32,879 bases of DNA from Conidiobolus incongruus B7586 (taxonomy: Eukaryota; Entomophthoromycota; Entomophthoromycetes; Entomophthorales; Conidiobolaceae), in assembly GCA_000697335.1 (NCBI GenBank), contig JNEM01012004.1, positions 1 to 32,879 on the forward strand, read 5' to 3'. Below, piece by piece: positions 11,318 through 22,048 of this stretch; the stretch's first letter is position 1; each line of letters begins with the position of its first letter. The position numbers and the translations under genes are program-made. The notes beneath the pieces are model-generated. The model searched no databases, was not told the DNA's origin, and worked only from the letters and a program-made list of their open reading frames with translations.

Positions 11318-13477
11318 TCTCATCATAAAAGTGACTTGTAAAACTAATTACAATTGATTTACATTAAATTAACAGGCATTAGAATCAGACTGTTTTTCTT
11401 AACTCTCATTGTGCTATAAATTACGGTTCTTTAAACCAGTGAATTGAAGATCGTTAAATATTTGCATAATGCATTTAATTTCAGTAGTTTTAATAAAAAT
11501 AAGAATAATAAAATAAATTTTTTTTTCCATTTTTTGATAATTAATAATCCTAAAATTGGTTAATAATTCTTATATTACTAAAATGTTATTTACTATAATT
11601 TTATAAGATAAGAAAATTTAATTAATTTTAATTTATTAATATTATAAAATAGAATTTTGTTTAAAAAAAACATTTGGATTTTTCCTATATTTTTTGTTAT
11701 AAAATTAAAAAAAATTATTAACAGATTAAACAGAACACTTAAGTCATAATGCGGTTTTTGGCACCTGTATAGCGTCTAAAACTAAAAAAGTAAATATAAT
11801 CACTCATTATAATTTCGATATTTATTCACATTTAATATTCTTATGTTCTGAACTAGAAGCAATTATTTGCTGAATGGTGGTTTAGAATTATCCTTGTGAT
11901 TGTTACAAAAGCATAATTCATCCAATGTGAAATCTATATTTTTTAATAAGAATAATCTGAAATTAAAAAATGATTCAAATATGTTTTTGTTTTTCTCAAT
12001 TAACTTATAAAAATGTATTATATACACTTATGTCAATTAACTAAATGATTAATTTGTATGTTCTTTTATATCGACTTGATATACTTTACAGAAGTTCAAC
12101 TAGTTAATAATTCAGTTAGGAAATTAATGCAACTAATTATTAAAAAATTTGAACTCAATTTATTATCCATATTCTTTTACATGATAATAGATTTATTCAC
12201 TAAAGATACCTAATTATTTATTGAAATTTTTACAAGTATTCTATTTTGAAAATTTTATTCAACTTACCAAAGTTATTAATCAATACTCAAGCTTCGGATG
12301 TAAATCATGTATGATAATTGGAATTAAATTTTGAATATATAAACAATAAAGTAAAATATCGAAATATTCATAATATTGTAAACAATTTTGAAATTAGAGT
12401 GAAACCATTTCGGTTCAATATTTAAATTAATAGATCAATGAAAGATTTTTTTATTTATTAAAATTTTTAAAAAATCCTGATGAAATTATTTTTTTAAAGT
12501 TGAATTTATATTAATTTAATAATTTTAATTAAAATATGCCTAAATTGTTATTATATAAAGATATTATGGTTAAATATGAAATTAAATTTTTCTCTCTATT
12601 TTAATTGTTACCAAAAAATCAGTAGATTTATATAAACCGAATAAGGAATCAAATATATTAATAGACGTAATGATTGTATCATGTACATCATTGAAATGAA
12701 TTGATAATGAGTTAAAGGAATAGTGAAATTTTCGGTCAATTCATATTACAAGTTTTGTGTTAAAGCTTTATTTTATTTATTATAAATTCAAAAATTTTTA
12801 CATAAAAATATTAAAATTTTATAATTTATCATTAGATGAGTGTGCTATAGAAAAAGATGGTAAATTGTTAGTAACAGAATGTATCAAATAAAAAGTTATA
12901 ATAATTGTAAATAGAAAGAAATTTTAATGATAGTTTTAACATTTATTAATTATTGTTATTTTTACCTTAAAAAGTACGTAATATTTATAGGTGAGAATAG
13001 CATAACATTAATAGTGATATGAGCCAAGTAATGATAGTGTGAGAAACATATAAGAGACCCATTTGAAATAATCAAATATGATAAAAAAGAGAGCAAAAGA
13101 ATAATCAAAATTAAATGAGACCAAAGTTGAAGTACAAATATGTGACAATTGACTTGAAGCAATTATCTTATTGATAATTTATAAAAACTATATTAATATT
13201 ATCACATATATGATTACAAGAGAAAAACAAACTTAATCACAAAGTACATTATATCAATTGTAAACAGTATTTTATATTTTATCAAAGGCATATCTAATAA
13301 TTTAAAAGGAATTTCATTTTAATATATGATTTCATATTTGAAGGCTTTGGTCTTTCTTATTCAGATATTTTGTATTTTTTCAATTGATGATATTGACGGG
13401 GAATAAGCTCACCCAATGGTAGTAATCCCTCAAAAGGGTACAGAACGTTAGAGAAACTGACATAAAGGTTAGTAAAG
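11318..13477. other. AT-rich intergenic DNA
   Basis: About 2.2 kb with no supported gene. A minus-strand open stretch near 12962-13162 encodes an unusually hydrophobic chain, but it has no homologue I recognise and no clear promoter. From about 13380 the DNA becomes richer in G and C ahead of the candidate small ORF at 13543. Confidence 0.5.
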
Positions 13478-13485
13478 TATAAAAG
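13478..13485 (+). promoter_or_regulatory. TATA box before a candidate small secreted-protein relic
   Basis: TATAAAAG, 65 bp before the ATG at 13543. The motif and spacing match those of the small secreted-protein genes that follow. Confidence 0.4.
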
Positions 13486-13542
13486 AAAGAATAAAGTTGA
13501 ATGGTTTAAATATTTCAAAGTTATTAAAAGGAGGCTTATAAC

Positions 13543-13636
13543 ATGAAATTTCTAAATATCACGTTCTTGGGGCTGGGGGTTAAAATATCCCTATCAAAAT
13601 GAATTTTACCTGGTTCATTACTTTAAAATGAAATAA
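13543..13636 (+). pseudogene. Candidate relic of a small gene starting with a MKFL signal-like peptide
   Basis: The ATG at 13543 opens MKFLNITFLGLG, a hydrophobic signal-like start resembling the MKFL starts of the family that begins at 14818. The frame closes after 19 codons at 13600-13602. A G-rich run lies at about 13569-13579. Beyond it a neighbouring frame stays open to TAA 13634-13636 and encodes KYPYQNEFYLVHYFKMK. A base gained or lost in that run could therefore have broken a short gene. The TATA box and GC-richer 5' flank argue for a former gene. The C-terminal part shows none of the two-module family motifs, so membership in the neighbouring array is not shown. Confidence 0.25.
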
Positions 13637-14745
13637 GAATTTCGATGAGTATAAATTCATATTAAATCAAGTCTTTATGATCAACAAAGTATAATTATTA
13701 AATATTATATATTATGTACAGTGCAATTTTATTCAACTTATATATTTTTAATATTTTAAAAATGATGCTGTGATACAAATTAGTGATAGCAATATTAATA
13801 GTATGCATTTTAAAAATTAATGAATTTGATTTATTCAAATTATTTTAATCAAAGAAAATATAATTTTTAAAATATATACTGAACCATAATCTATTATTTA
13901 AATTTAGGAACTTGATATGTTCGAACGATAAGCTTATAAGTTTAATCAAAATAGCAATGATGCTTCGCATTATTGATATTTTTATCAATTAATTCAATTA
14001 TATTTCACTTTATTTCCTTCAATTGGCCAAAAAACTTCTGAGTTGAAACAACGAAATTTAATTTATATATTATTACTTCGAAATTCAATTTGTTTTGATT
14101 CAAGCAAAAAGTTCACCTTATAAAGATTTATATGGTGTTAATTTTGTTATTAAGGGAATTTAATAAAATCAAGCACTGAGTTTTTAATAATAAAGCAAAA
14201 TATCATATTTGTAAATTATAATATTAATCATTTGCTAAAAATCCAAAAAGAATAATTTATATTTAAAAATATATTTCAAATAATTTATTTTTTTAAATAC
14301 TTGACTTTTCATCTATCTTTAATCATATCCAATCCATCATCGATTATTTTTATAGGTTTTCCTATCAACCAATATGATTGGATCGTTTTATAGATTTACT
14401 CTATTATAATTAAATAAATATTAACAATAATTTTAATATTATTCTAGAAATTCAATTATAAGTGATCACTATGAAACAAATATAAATATATCAAAAATTT
14501 ATATAATCCTATTTTTATTAAATCTTATATTATATAAATGTTTCAAAAATTAACAAATAAAAAAATATCACCAATATTGAGAATAATATTCTTGAATTTA
14601 TATTAATTAAATTCTAAATCATAAATAAGTGAAAATCTTTAAATTGAAATTTTCAATTCAATTTGTACAATTTTGAAATTGATTGATAATCCTTTTGAAA
14701 TGATTTTGGTTTCTAGACAGTTTTCAAATTTAACAAAATTACCAG
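13637..14745. other. AT-rich 5' flank of the secreted-protein array
   Basis: About 1.1 kb of AT-rich DNA between the relic at 13543 and the TATA box of gene A. No feature was recognised. Confidence 0.5.
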
Positions 14746-14753
14746 TATAAAAG
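14746..14753 (+). promoter_or_regulatory. TATA box of gene A
   Basis: TATAAAAG, 72 bp before the chosen ATG at 14818. Confidence 0.6.
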
Positions 14754-14817
14754 ACTTCGTTCGATGATTCAATTTTAATTATCAGTTGATATAATTAACT
14801 CTATCACTACTGTGAAT

Positions 14818-15249
14818 ATGAAATTCTTAATCGCTTCAATCTTCGTTTCCTTCACATTGGCTGCTCCATCATTCCAAAACATCAGTGGTGGTGATTCAGT
14901 GCTTGCAAGACGTGGTAACCAAATCGGTCATGGCGACGAAGGTGGTCATGTAAGTGATGAATCTCATTCTACATCAGTCAACGCTGTTGGCGATACTATG
15001 TTCTCAGGTACTGGTAACAGATTTAGTGCTGTTACCAATGTATTAACAGGATCCACTCGTGATTTCTTCCAACGTAGAGGTCTCCTTCAAGGTATTGGTA
15101 TTATCGGTAATGGCAATTCTAACCAAGATAGTTCTAAAAATGACAATGTTATCTCTGGAGGCAACCAACAATTATCTGGTCAGCATATTAGCAATAATCC
15201 AGTTGCTAATATTGCTGGAATGACTACTAATGAATCCATCACTGCTTAG
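14818..15249 (+). CDS. Small secreted two-module Arg-Arg protein, family member A
   Basis: 143 aa, unrecognised family; first of eight co-oriented paralogues. I start at ATG 14818 rather than the upstream in-frame GTG at 14812, because MKFL is the start shared by the paralogues. Residues 1-16 are a signal peptide (ending TLAA before PSFQ). Arg-Arg at 31-32 (SVLARRGNQ) and 86-87 (FFQRRGLLQ) are candidate kexin sites. Each is followed by a Gly/Asn/Ser-rich module: 33 to about 85, and 88-143. The second contains GGNQQLSGQ, the most conserved core of the family. There is no cysteine. The first half is closest to gene B (NISGGDSVLARRGNQ, EGGHVSDES, FSGTGN). The second half is closest to gene F, including SGQHISNNPV, so A is a mosaic. 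Secretion and processing are inferred from sequence; function is unknown. Confidence 0.9.
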   Translation: MKFLIASIFVSFTLAAPSFQNISGGDSVLARRGNQIGHGDEGGHVSDESHSTSVNAVGDTMFSGTGNRFSAVTNVLTGSTRDFFQRRGLLQGIGIIGNGNSNQDSSKNDNVISGGNQQLSGQHISNNPVANIAGMTTNESITA

Positions 15250-16808
15250 ATTAAAAATAGATATTAGAAAATAAAAATCTCTTTAATATATTATAAACAG
15301 CGATCTTGAATAGAATATGAATTTTGTAGTTTATCGATACAGTAATTATTATTATTATTATTTTCATAATCATTCAGATTATAGAATATATTAGTTCAAA
15401 AGTAATGTTACCTTATTATAAATTTAATAAAATTCCAAATCTTCTAATAAATTTTTAATAAATTTATAATTTTAGAATTAGTACTCTATAAGTATAAAAC
15501 ATCTATGATATATTAAAAATAGAGAAATGGATAGTAGTAAATAATATATTTGAAACTAATTTGAAGGATATCTGAGGGATTCAAGATCCTTTCTTATAAT
15601 AGTGAAATATTTCTAGTTTCATTAAATTAACAATTCCAACTGCTTTTAAAAGTTGAAACTGTATCAGAAATTTAGATACACACTCCATTTTACTTTATGT
15701 TCGAGCTCAATTCAAAGCTTAGAACTTTGAAAAATATAATATTTGAAAATTCAAAATATAATATTTAAAGATTCAAAATATATAAATTTAAATTATTATT
15801 AATAGCAAATTGATTATAACTAAATACAATATTGCTTAGCATATTCCATAAAACCTAAAAAAATATCATCATTGAGGTATTTATGCTGATAATCAAACTT
15901 CAATAACGAAATATATCAATAGTTATTAGGGTCGTGTTTTATATTTGAGTGTACACTATCTTCACTCAGCATTATACTTAATGAGGTTACATGTATTTAA
16001 TTTACAAGAAATGATTTGTTCAAATTTTAATAATCAAAAAAAATATATACCAATGAAATCAATTTAAAGAATAATCTTGGTTAAATAAAAACACTGTTGA
16101 AGGCTTTAACTTATTTCAAATGCTATTTACAAAAAACTTAAGATAAAATAAATTACTAATATGGGTTCATATTATTAAAAAATTGAATTATTAACAATAT
16201 AATTAAATAAAATGTTTTTATAAATCCAATATATCATTGAAGTTCAATTTAGAATGAAAAAGGAAATTTTGAAAAGAGTTTTTTAATTTATTGTATAAAT
16301 AGAAAAATAAAAAGAATAAACAATAATATTTTATAATAATATTTATTAAAAAATTCTTCAAGTAAAGTTATTAATATTATAAAGATAATGAAAATTTTGT
16401 AACTTGATAAATTGGTTTTGATTTTCATTTTGATAATCTATTTCATTTAAATATAAATATCAGAAAATCAGTATAATGATTGAAAAAACATAATTAATAA
16501 ACCACTAGAGTATAATATAAATTATATGAAACCTGTGAGATGTTTATTAGAAATTCATTTATTTTAAAATAGTAACATGATTTTATTAACCAGTAATTGT
16601 AACATAGAATTCAACGTCATATATGTAGATATTTGAAAATTTGATATGATTGATGATCAATTTTTAAACATCTCAAATGAAATATTTCAATTTGGATTCA
16701 CATTGCTGAAGAATAACAGTGAATATAAAATACAGAGATGTTACAATGTATTTATTACCAGACGACTTTAATACACTTTGATTGTTTGAATATAGTTTGA
16801 ATTATTGA
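15250..16808. other. Intergenic DNA between A and B
   Basis: About 1.6 kb, mostly AT-rich. Less AT-rich patches near 15545-15715 and 15890-16000 gave no recognisable protein, RNA or match to the other repeats in the window. Confidence 0.5.
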
Positions 16809-16817
16809 TATAAAAAG
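16809..16817 (+). promoter_or_regulatory. TATA box of gene B
   Basis: TATAAAAAG, 70 bp before the ATG at 16879. Confidence 0.6.
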
Positions 16818-16878
16818 ATAGTGAAAGAATATACTGAATCATCAATTAATACAATAGTTTAAATAATATACTAAAGAT

Positions 16879-17328
16879 ATGAAATTCTTAGCTGCTTCAT
16901 TCTTGATATCCGTCACATTAGCTGCTCCAGCATTCCAAAATATCAGCGGTGGTGACTCAGTGCTCGCAAGACGTGGTAATCAAGTTGGTCATGGAGGTGA
17001 AGGTGGACACGTGAGCGACGAATCTAATACAACATCAGTAAACAGTCGTGGCGATAGTTTATTCTCAGGTACCGGAAATTCTTTAAGTGCTGTGAAAAGT
17101 ATCTTTGGTAAATCTGCTTCAGGCTTTTTGAGTCGTAGAGATTTCCTGCAAGGTCTACAGGCTCTACAAGGTATTGGTGTTTTGGGTAATGGTGCCTCAA
17201 ATTCCGATAGCTCTGAAGCCAACAATGTAGTTGCACATGGTAATCAGCAATTATCAGGCCAGAATATCAGTAACTCACCGGTTGCTACTATTGGAGGCTT
17301 GGATACTAACCATTCGATTACCGCTTAG
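16879..17328 (+). CDS. Small secreted two-module Arg-Arg protein, family member B
   Basis: 149 aa, the longest member. Signal peptide 1-16 (TLAA before PAFQ). Arg-Arg at 31-32 (VLARRGNQ) and 86-87 (FLSRRDFLQ). Module 1 spans 33-85 and carries VSDES and FSGTGN; module 2 spans 88-149 and carries GNQQLSGQNISNSPV. The start of module 2 is longer than in its relatives because a stretch reading LQGLQALQGIG replaces the usual LQGIG, a small in-frame tandem expansion of a CTACAAGG-like unit. There is no cysteine. N-glycosylation sequons occur at NIS and NHS. The first half resembles A and the second half resembles C (NNVVAHGNQQLSGQ, GGLD.NHSI). A 427-bp repeat copy begins 135 bp after the stop. Function is unknown. 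Confidence 0.9.
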   Translation: MKFLAASFLISVTLAAPAFQNISGGDSVLARRGNQVGHGGEGGHVSDESNTTSVNSRGDSLFSGTGNSLSAVKSIFGKSASGFLSRRDFLQGLQALQGIGVLGNGASNSDSSEANNVVAHGNQQLSGQNISNSPVATIGGLDTNHSITA

Positions 17329-17463
17329 AAAACAGAGTTCAAAGTAAATAAAATTATTAGTTAATTTGTATACATTTATAAAATTATTACAATTTTTTCA
17401 CATTAATTTTAATAATTATAAACAACAAAAGTATTGAATATTTAGACACCAATCTAATTTATA

Positions 17464-17890
17464 GGGAATAACATTGTCAATCACTCAAGTAACTATCATT
17501 ACCACATTGAAAAAGAAATCACATTGGAGGTTCCTCATTTCACTACCTGTTTGACTCCCACACTTTCTGCCAGTAAGTCATTTCTATTAGCAAAAACAAA
17601 CAGTGAAAATTAATATAAAACTGTCATGAGCAAACTAATAAACATCATTTAATTAACTTCATCCCAAATGTATTCGGTTTCTAAGTTCTTATAATACTCA
17701 CAAAAGTGTTGAGTTGTGACTAGTGTGAGATATTTACTTTATTCAAAGAACCCAATTATTGTAAGTCATTTTCATCTTATTTGGTTAATACCATTAATTT
17801 TCTCTTACTCTATGGTAGCCTATAGCTTACCACTGTTGATTTCCTCTTTCAGCTTTAATAGTCTATTTGTTCCTACATTTATGGTTGTCA
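17464..17890. repeat. Diverged interspersed repeat, copy 1 (about 430 bp)
   Basis: The sequence matches 22936-23368 along its whole length in the same orientation, beginning GGGAATAAC (copy 2: GGGAAATAAC) followed by TTGTCAATCACTCAAG-like bases and ending at a shared GTCA. Copy 1 differs from copy 2 largely by changes toward A and T, for example where copy 2 has GTGAACCCC. I see no clear terminal inverted repeats, poly-A tail or target-site duplication, so the element class is unresolved. Read on the minus strand, a stretch with the shared words LETEY and FIS has a length difference between the copies that keeps frame, hinting at a former coding origin, but both copies share a stop within it. 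Confidence 0.6.
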
Positions 17891-20114
17891 CAATATTGGT
17901 ATAATATTATTTAATACTATTCAGTTTTATACTAATATTATTTTAAATATTTCTTAGTTTATAAATCAAAATATTATTACTTAAAGTAATTGTACTATAA
18001 TAATAAGCTGGTATTTTAAATAATTTTGAATTTTTGGTATATTATATAATTTGTAAAAATATTGAAATATATTTACTATAATTTACAAAAGATTATTTTA
18101 ATATTTGAATGATTTGTCACAATTTAAAAAAATATTTAATAAATATACAACACAATTTTGGTTAGTATTATAAATATGACAATAAAATTAAGATAGCATA
18201 CATCAATCCCTGTTTAATTATTATTAGATTAATATAGTTATCCTATGTAAATATGGAATATTATACAGGAATGTTTCTTTTTATATCTTGAAAGTTATTC
18301 TCAAATTTTTTTAATGAACAATTGATTCAAAAAATGTGTCTAAATTAAATAAAATATGAATTAAAAGTTTATGAAAAATAAATTTTTTGAAAATTTTTGT
18401 TTAATAAAAAACTATTTAAAAATATGAATAAAGTAAATATAATAGTTTAAATAATAAAAAATTATGAATAAATCTCTTAATCTTTTTTGAATTTCATATT
18501 ATTATTTTAAATTTTGAATATTGACTATAAAGTTTAAAAATATATTCAACTATAATAGCGTATACTATGTTAGTTTCAAATTCTTAAAATTATATGATAT
18601 TATACGCAGATATGTGATTGATTAAGAAATTTATTATCAGATTTCTCTGTATAACTATATTTGTTATTATATAAATATAACAAATATTAAATATTATATT
18701 TTGGTACATCCTATATAATTGAGTATATATATATTTAGTCAGTAATTTGAAATTATATAATATATCAAATATATTTCAATATATCGCTGTCTATTATAAA
18801 TACATAAAATTTTTTTCCATCGTTTATATTTTTAACAGTATATTGAGATTACAAAAATTTTTAACAATTGGCATATTTTTTTAAAGTTTTCACTATAAAA
18901 ATCAAGCTAACATTAAATCATAATATAATAATTATTTACTTATTCTAGTGTTTAAACTATATATTTAATTAAACAATATATATTAAGATTTTATTATTTT
19001 AATATAAAATTTTGATTTTTATTTTATATTAAATTATAATATCAAAATGATTTATCAAAGTGATTGAATAATATAATATTAAAATCCATTTTATATTGAC
19101 AACTATAATAATTTTATCGAAAGAGATTATTAGTAATATTTTTTGTTAATATTTATCTTCAAATTACTTTTCTATGATATTTAATGGAATAATTGATATT
19201 AATTTTACCTACATTGTGATTTTAAATTTTGGTCTAATTATTAAAAATAATCTTCTAAAATAGTATAAAGATTGAAGAAATTTTTGAAATTATAATAAAT
19301 TATATTTCAAATTGAGAATCTATAAATATTAATGAATATTCATATTCTAAAATTGATTCAACTCAAATGTTAATGTTAAAAAAATAATCGCTAATTAATT
19401 TCCATAAAAATTTGCATGGTTTATTACATGTTCACTTAATATGATAAAAATTCTCTACATCACTTTAGAATATAATCTTGTTTATCATTATAAATCAATT
19501 CAACTTGAATAATTATAAAATAGCAATTTATTTCATTATTTATCGATACATTAAATATGAAATCGTATGAAAATATTCTTAAATATTTAATTCACCACCT
19601 TGAGAGTAAATAACCTGAAAAATTTAATTTTTAATATATTACTTTTGTATTTAAAACAATTTGTAATTTATGTGATAATTTTAAGCATATATAGCCTTAA
19701 AATTAATAAATTTAATGGATTTTTTTCAAATTACTAGAAATTAAGATTTTAGTTTTATAAATAGAGAATATTAAAAATTTAAAAAAAAATAAATTATTTT
19801 TCTATTGCTCTAATGGAACTATAAATTTATTAATATACACAAATTTTATTATTTTTGAAAAATTAATTAATAAGAAATTATCTTCCTGATATAAAGCAAT
19901 GATGATCCTATTACATTTAGAAATTCAATTTTATTGTATCAAATATTGATTGATCAACATTTCAATCCATTCAGATCATCTATAAATCATTTCATATTTG
20001 AATCATTTCAAATATTTAATTTACTTGAATTAAAAATTCATTATATTAAATTGTTACTGTTTGATAAATTTTTTTAATACAACTTTGAGTTTTACAACTG
20101 GATTTAAATATTCA
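17891..20114. other. AT-rich intergenic DNA between repeat copy 1 and gene C
   Basis: About 2.2 kb of strongly AT-rich DNA. Nothing recognisable was found in six frames or as an RNA. Confidence 0.55.
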
Positions 20115-20122
20115 TATAAAAG
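20115..20122 (+). promoter_or_regulatory. TATA box of gene C
   Basis: TATAAAAG, 70 bp before the ATG at 20185. Confidence 0.6.
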
Positions 20123-20184
20123 AGTTATTCATCAAATATGGTCAACTTATCAATTGATCTAATTTCTAATTAATCTTAGAAAAA

Positions 20185-20508
20185 ATGAAATTCTTATTTG
20201 CTTTATTCACTTCAATCACTTTAGCTGCTCCTTCATTTCAAAATATTAGCCGTGGTAATTCAATAATTGCAGGACCTATTGGATCTATTGGCAGAGATGG
20301 TTTCAGCAGAGATGGCTTCTTCGTTCGTAGACAAATCCTACAAGGAATCGGTATCTTGGGTAATGGTGGCCAGAACACCGATAAATCTCAAACCAACAAT
20401 GTTGTGGCTCACGGTAATCAACAATTGTCAGGTCAAAATATCAATAATTCACCTGTTGCTAATATTGGTGGACTGGATGCTAATCATTCAATTAATTTTA
20501 AACAATAG
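20185..20508 (+). CDS. Small secreted single-module protein, family member C
   Basis: 107 aa, a shortened member. Signal peptide 1-15 (ITLAAPSFQ). The NIS-rich start (QNISRGNS) is kept, but the first Arg-Arg and nearly all of module 1 are missing; a short Gly/Arg stretch (GPIGSIGRDGFSRDGFF) replaces them. The remaining Arg-Arg is at 48-49 (FVRRQILQ). It is followed by an intact module 2 (GIGILGNGGQN, NNVVAHGNQQLSGQNINNSPV), very close to that of gene B. There is no cysteine. The frame is clean and the promoter is in place, so it looks functional despite the loss. This suggests that module 2 alone may be enough for the protein's role, or that C has specialised. A tRNA-Lys gene follows on the opposite strand. 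Confidence 0.85.
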   Translation: MKFLFALFTSITLAAPSFQNISRGNSIIAGPIGSIGRDGFSRDGFFVRRQILQGIGILGNGGQNTDKSQTNNVVAHGNQQLSGQNINNSPVANIGGLDANHSINFKQ

Positions 20509-20837
20509 AATTAAATATTACAATAAAATGGTTAAAATTATTCTAAACTAACATTTATTTTGCATAGGTCAACTATATAACCTATATGACAAAGCTTAAT
20601 ATAAATAAAAGTGATAATCCATATTAACAATATTAATACTAAAAAATATTATATATATTCCAAATATTATTTGAAAAATGAAACTTTCAATGAATAGCTT
20701 TAATAAATCTTGTATAAATATTATTATTGACAGTTATTAAAAATTTGGTTATTAATAAGAGTATACAAAAAAATAGTATTTTGATAATAATACAAAAACA
20801 CAAAAAGAATTGATAAAAATTGAAGAGATAACTTAAT
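20509..20837. other. Short spacer between gene C and the tRNA
   Basis: AT-rich. On the minus strand it contains a T5 run (plus-strand A5 at 20815-20819) 19 nt beyond the tRNA 3' end, a plausible RNA polymerase III terminator. Confidence 0.5.
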
Positions 20838-20910
20838 CGCCCAATGTGGGGCTCGAACCCACGACCCTCAGATTAAAAGTCTGATGCTCTACCGACTGAG
20901 CTAACCGGGC
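20838..20910 (-). tRNA. tRNA-Lys (anticodon UUU)
   Basis: A 73-nt cloverleaf on the minus strand. It has an acceptor stem GCCCGGT paired with ATTGGGC (two G-U pairs), D arm GCTC/GAGC with loop AGTCGGTA, anticodon stem TCAGA/TCTGA with loop CTTTTAA (anticodon TTT, reads AAA and AAG), T arm GTGGG/CCCAC with loop TTCGAGC, and discriminator G. There is no intron and no encoded CCA, as expected for a nuclear eukaryotic tRNA. The B box (GGTTCGAGCCC) is perfect. It lies between family genes C and D on the opposite strand. Confidence 0.97.
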
Positions 20911-21646
20911 ATAAAATCAGCAAATATTTAAATAACATATCTCACTTAGTAAAATATTTTTCATTTAATCTTTCATTTTTTTTTCAAATTAACTATTTAA
21001 TTTCGTATAGATTTTCTTAATTTAATATAGATTTTCCAATTTTTATCTACTTTCAAATCTCACCTAATAACTATTTTTTTAATTATTAATACTCATTTCA
21101 TCTATTTTTTTTCAATATAAATTTTATTATTTATTATGTAATTATAATTCGAAATCACATTATATATTCAACTATATCTTTTTTATTCTAATGCTTATTC
21201 TCAACTATTTTTTTGGTATAGAGTTATATCTCTTATATTGGTTTTACCAATTAATGTATTAATATATATTATTTCTTTAATAAGTAACCTACATACATAT
21301 ATTAATAATATTACAATATTCGAAATTTTCATTTTTAATATTCAAACAATATGAAGTTTTTATCATTGTTTTATCTATAGCATTATTTAATACGCTATAA
21401 TTTACATATTTTAGAATTCAAATACAGTTATATTTAAATATATATTTTTTAAAATATCAATATCAAAATAATAGATTTAAGAGAAAGAAATCAAAGATTA
21501 AGCTTGAATATGATATTAACCTATTACAAAAATTATAAATTCACCAAAATTTATGAGAGAATAATCAAATTATGTATTTTGAAATAATTTTACTAATTGA
21601 AATTGATTTGATACAAAATTAAGTTTTACAAATAATTTGAGAGTTT
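20911..21646. other. AT-rich intergenic DNA between the tRNA and gene D
   Basis: Strongly AT-rich. No gene or repeat was recognised. Confidence 0.5.
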
Positions 21647-21655
21647 TATATATAA
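21647..21655 (+). promoter_or_regulatory. TATA-like box of gene D
   Basis: TATATATAA, 75 bp before the chosen ATG at 21722. This is weaker than the TATAAAA(A)G boxes of most relatives. Confidence 0.4.
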
Positions 21656-21721
21656 TACTAATCAAAGTTGATCAATCTAAATATTAAATTAATCTCTTGC
21701 ATGTTAAATTTAAAATCAATA

Positions 21722-22048
21722 ATGAAATTTCATTACATAACTTTATTCATATTAAGCACTTTTGCCACTCCAATATTCCATGTGACCAGTGGTGATAAGT
21801 CTTTATTATCTCGACGTGGGTACACATTTGGTCAAGGCGATACCAGCTATAGTGTCAGCGACTCATCGCACAACGTTGTTATCAACTCAATAAATGACGG
21901 CTACATGAGCGGCGAAAAGAATAAATTTAACTCAATAATTAATATTAATGAATCTACTGGTGATTTTTTAATCCGTAGAGGCTTTGTACAAGGGGTAGGA
22001 ATAATAGGAAATGCTGCTTCCAATATGGATGGCTTTAGCCTCTTTTAA
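21722..22048 (+). CDS. Small secreted protein, family member D, C-terminally truncated
   Basis: 108 aa from ATG 21722. An upstream in-frame start would add 18 residues that no relative has, whereas MKFHYITLF begins the signal peptide. The signal ends near FATPIFH. Arg-Arg is at 31-32 (LLSRRGYTFGQG) and 85-86 (FLIRRGFVQG). Module 1 is complete (SVSDSSHNVVI, MSGEKNKFN) and close to gene E. Module 2 starts normally (GVGIIGNAASNMD) but ends after GFSLF, so the whole GNQQLSGQ core is missing. The DNA beyond the stop shows no match to the lost part of gene E, so the end was replaced or deleted rather than cut by a single stop. There is no cysteine. D may still release a module 1 peptide, or may be decaying. 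Confidence 0.7.
   Translation: MKFHYITLFILSTFATPIFHVTSGDKSLLSRRGYTFGQGDTSYSVSDSSHNVVINSINDGYMSGEKNKFNSIININESTGDFLIRRGFVQGVGIIGNAASNMDGFSLF

Noticed and set aside
11095-11328. Plus-strand open frame over the receptor's 5' end
   Set aside because: Antisense shadow of the receptor gene, with no promoter.
11742-11775. Short MRFLAPV start at ATGCGGTTTTTGGC
   Set aside because: It resembles the MKFLA starts of the family, but the frame ends after seven codons and nothing downstream matches the modules.
12962-13162. 66-codon hydrophobic minus-strand frame
   Set aside because: It could suggest a membrane peptide, but AT-rich minus-strand frames are naturally rich in Leu, Ile and Phe, and I found no clear TATA box or homologue.
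14812-14817. Upstream GTG start for gene A
   Set aside because: It adds only two residues and no paralogue uses it; the ATG at 14818 aligns exactly with the family's MKF start.
16989-17236. Two minus-strand open frames within gene B, and a similar one at 25665-25916 within gene F
   Set aside because: They lie antisense to well-conserved family genes and are not conserved across the paralogues.
17716-17904. 62-codon hydrophobic frame inside repeat copy 1
   Set aside because: The same frame is interrupted in the better-preserved copy 2, so it is not a conserved gene.
20267-20551. 94-codon frame overlapping gene C in another register
   Set aside because: It begins inside gene C, lacks a signal peptide, and the family evidence clearly supports the other frame.
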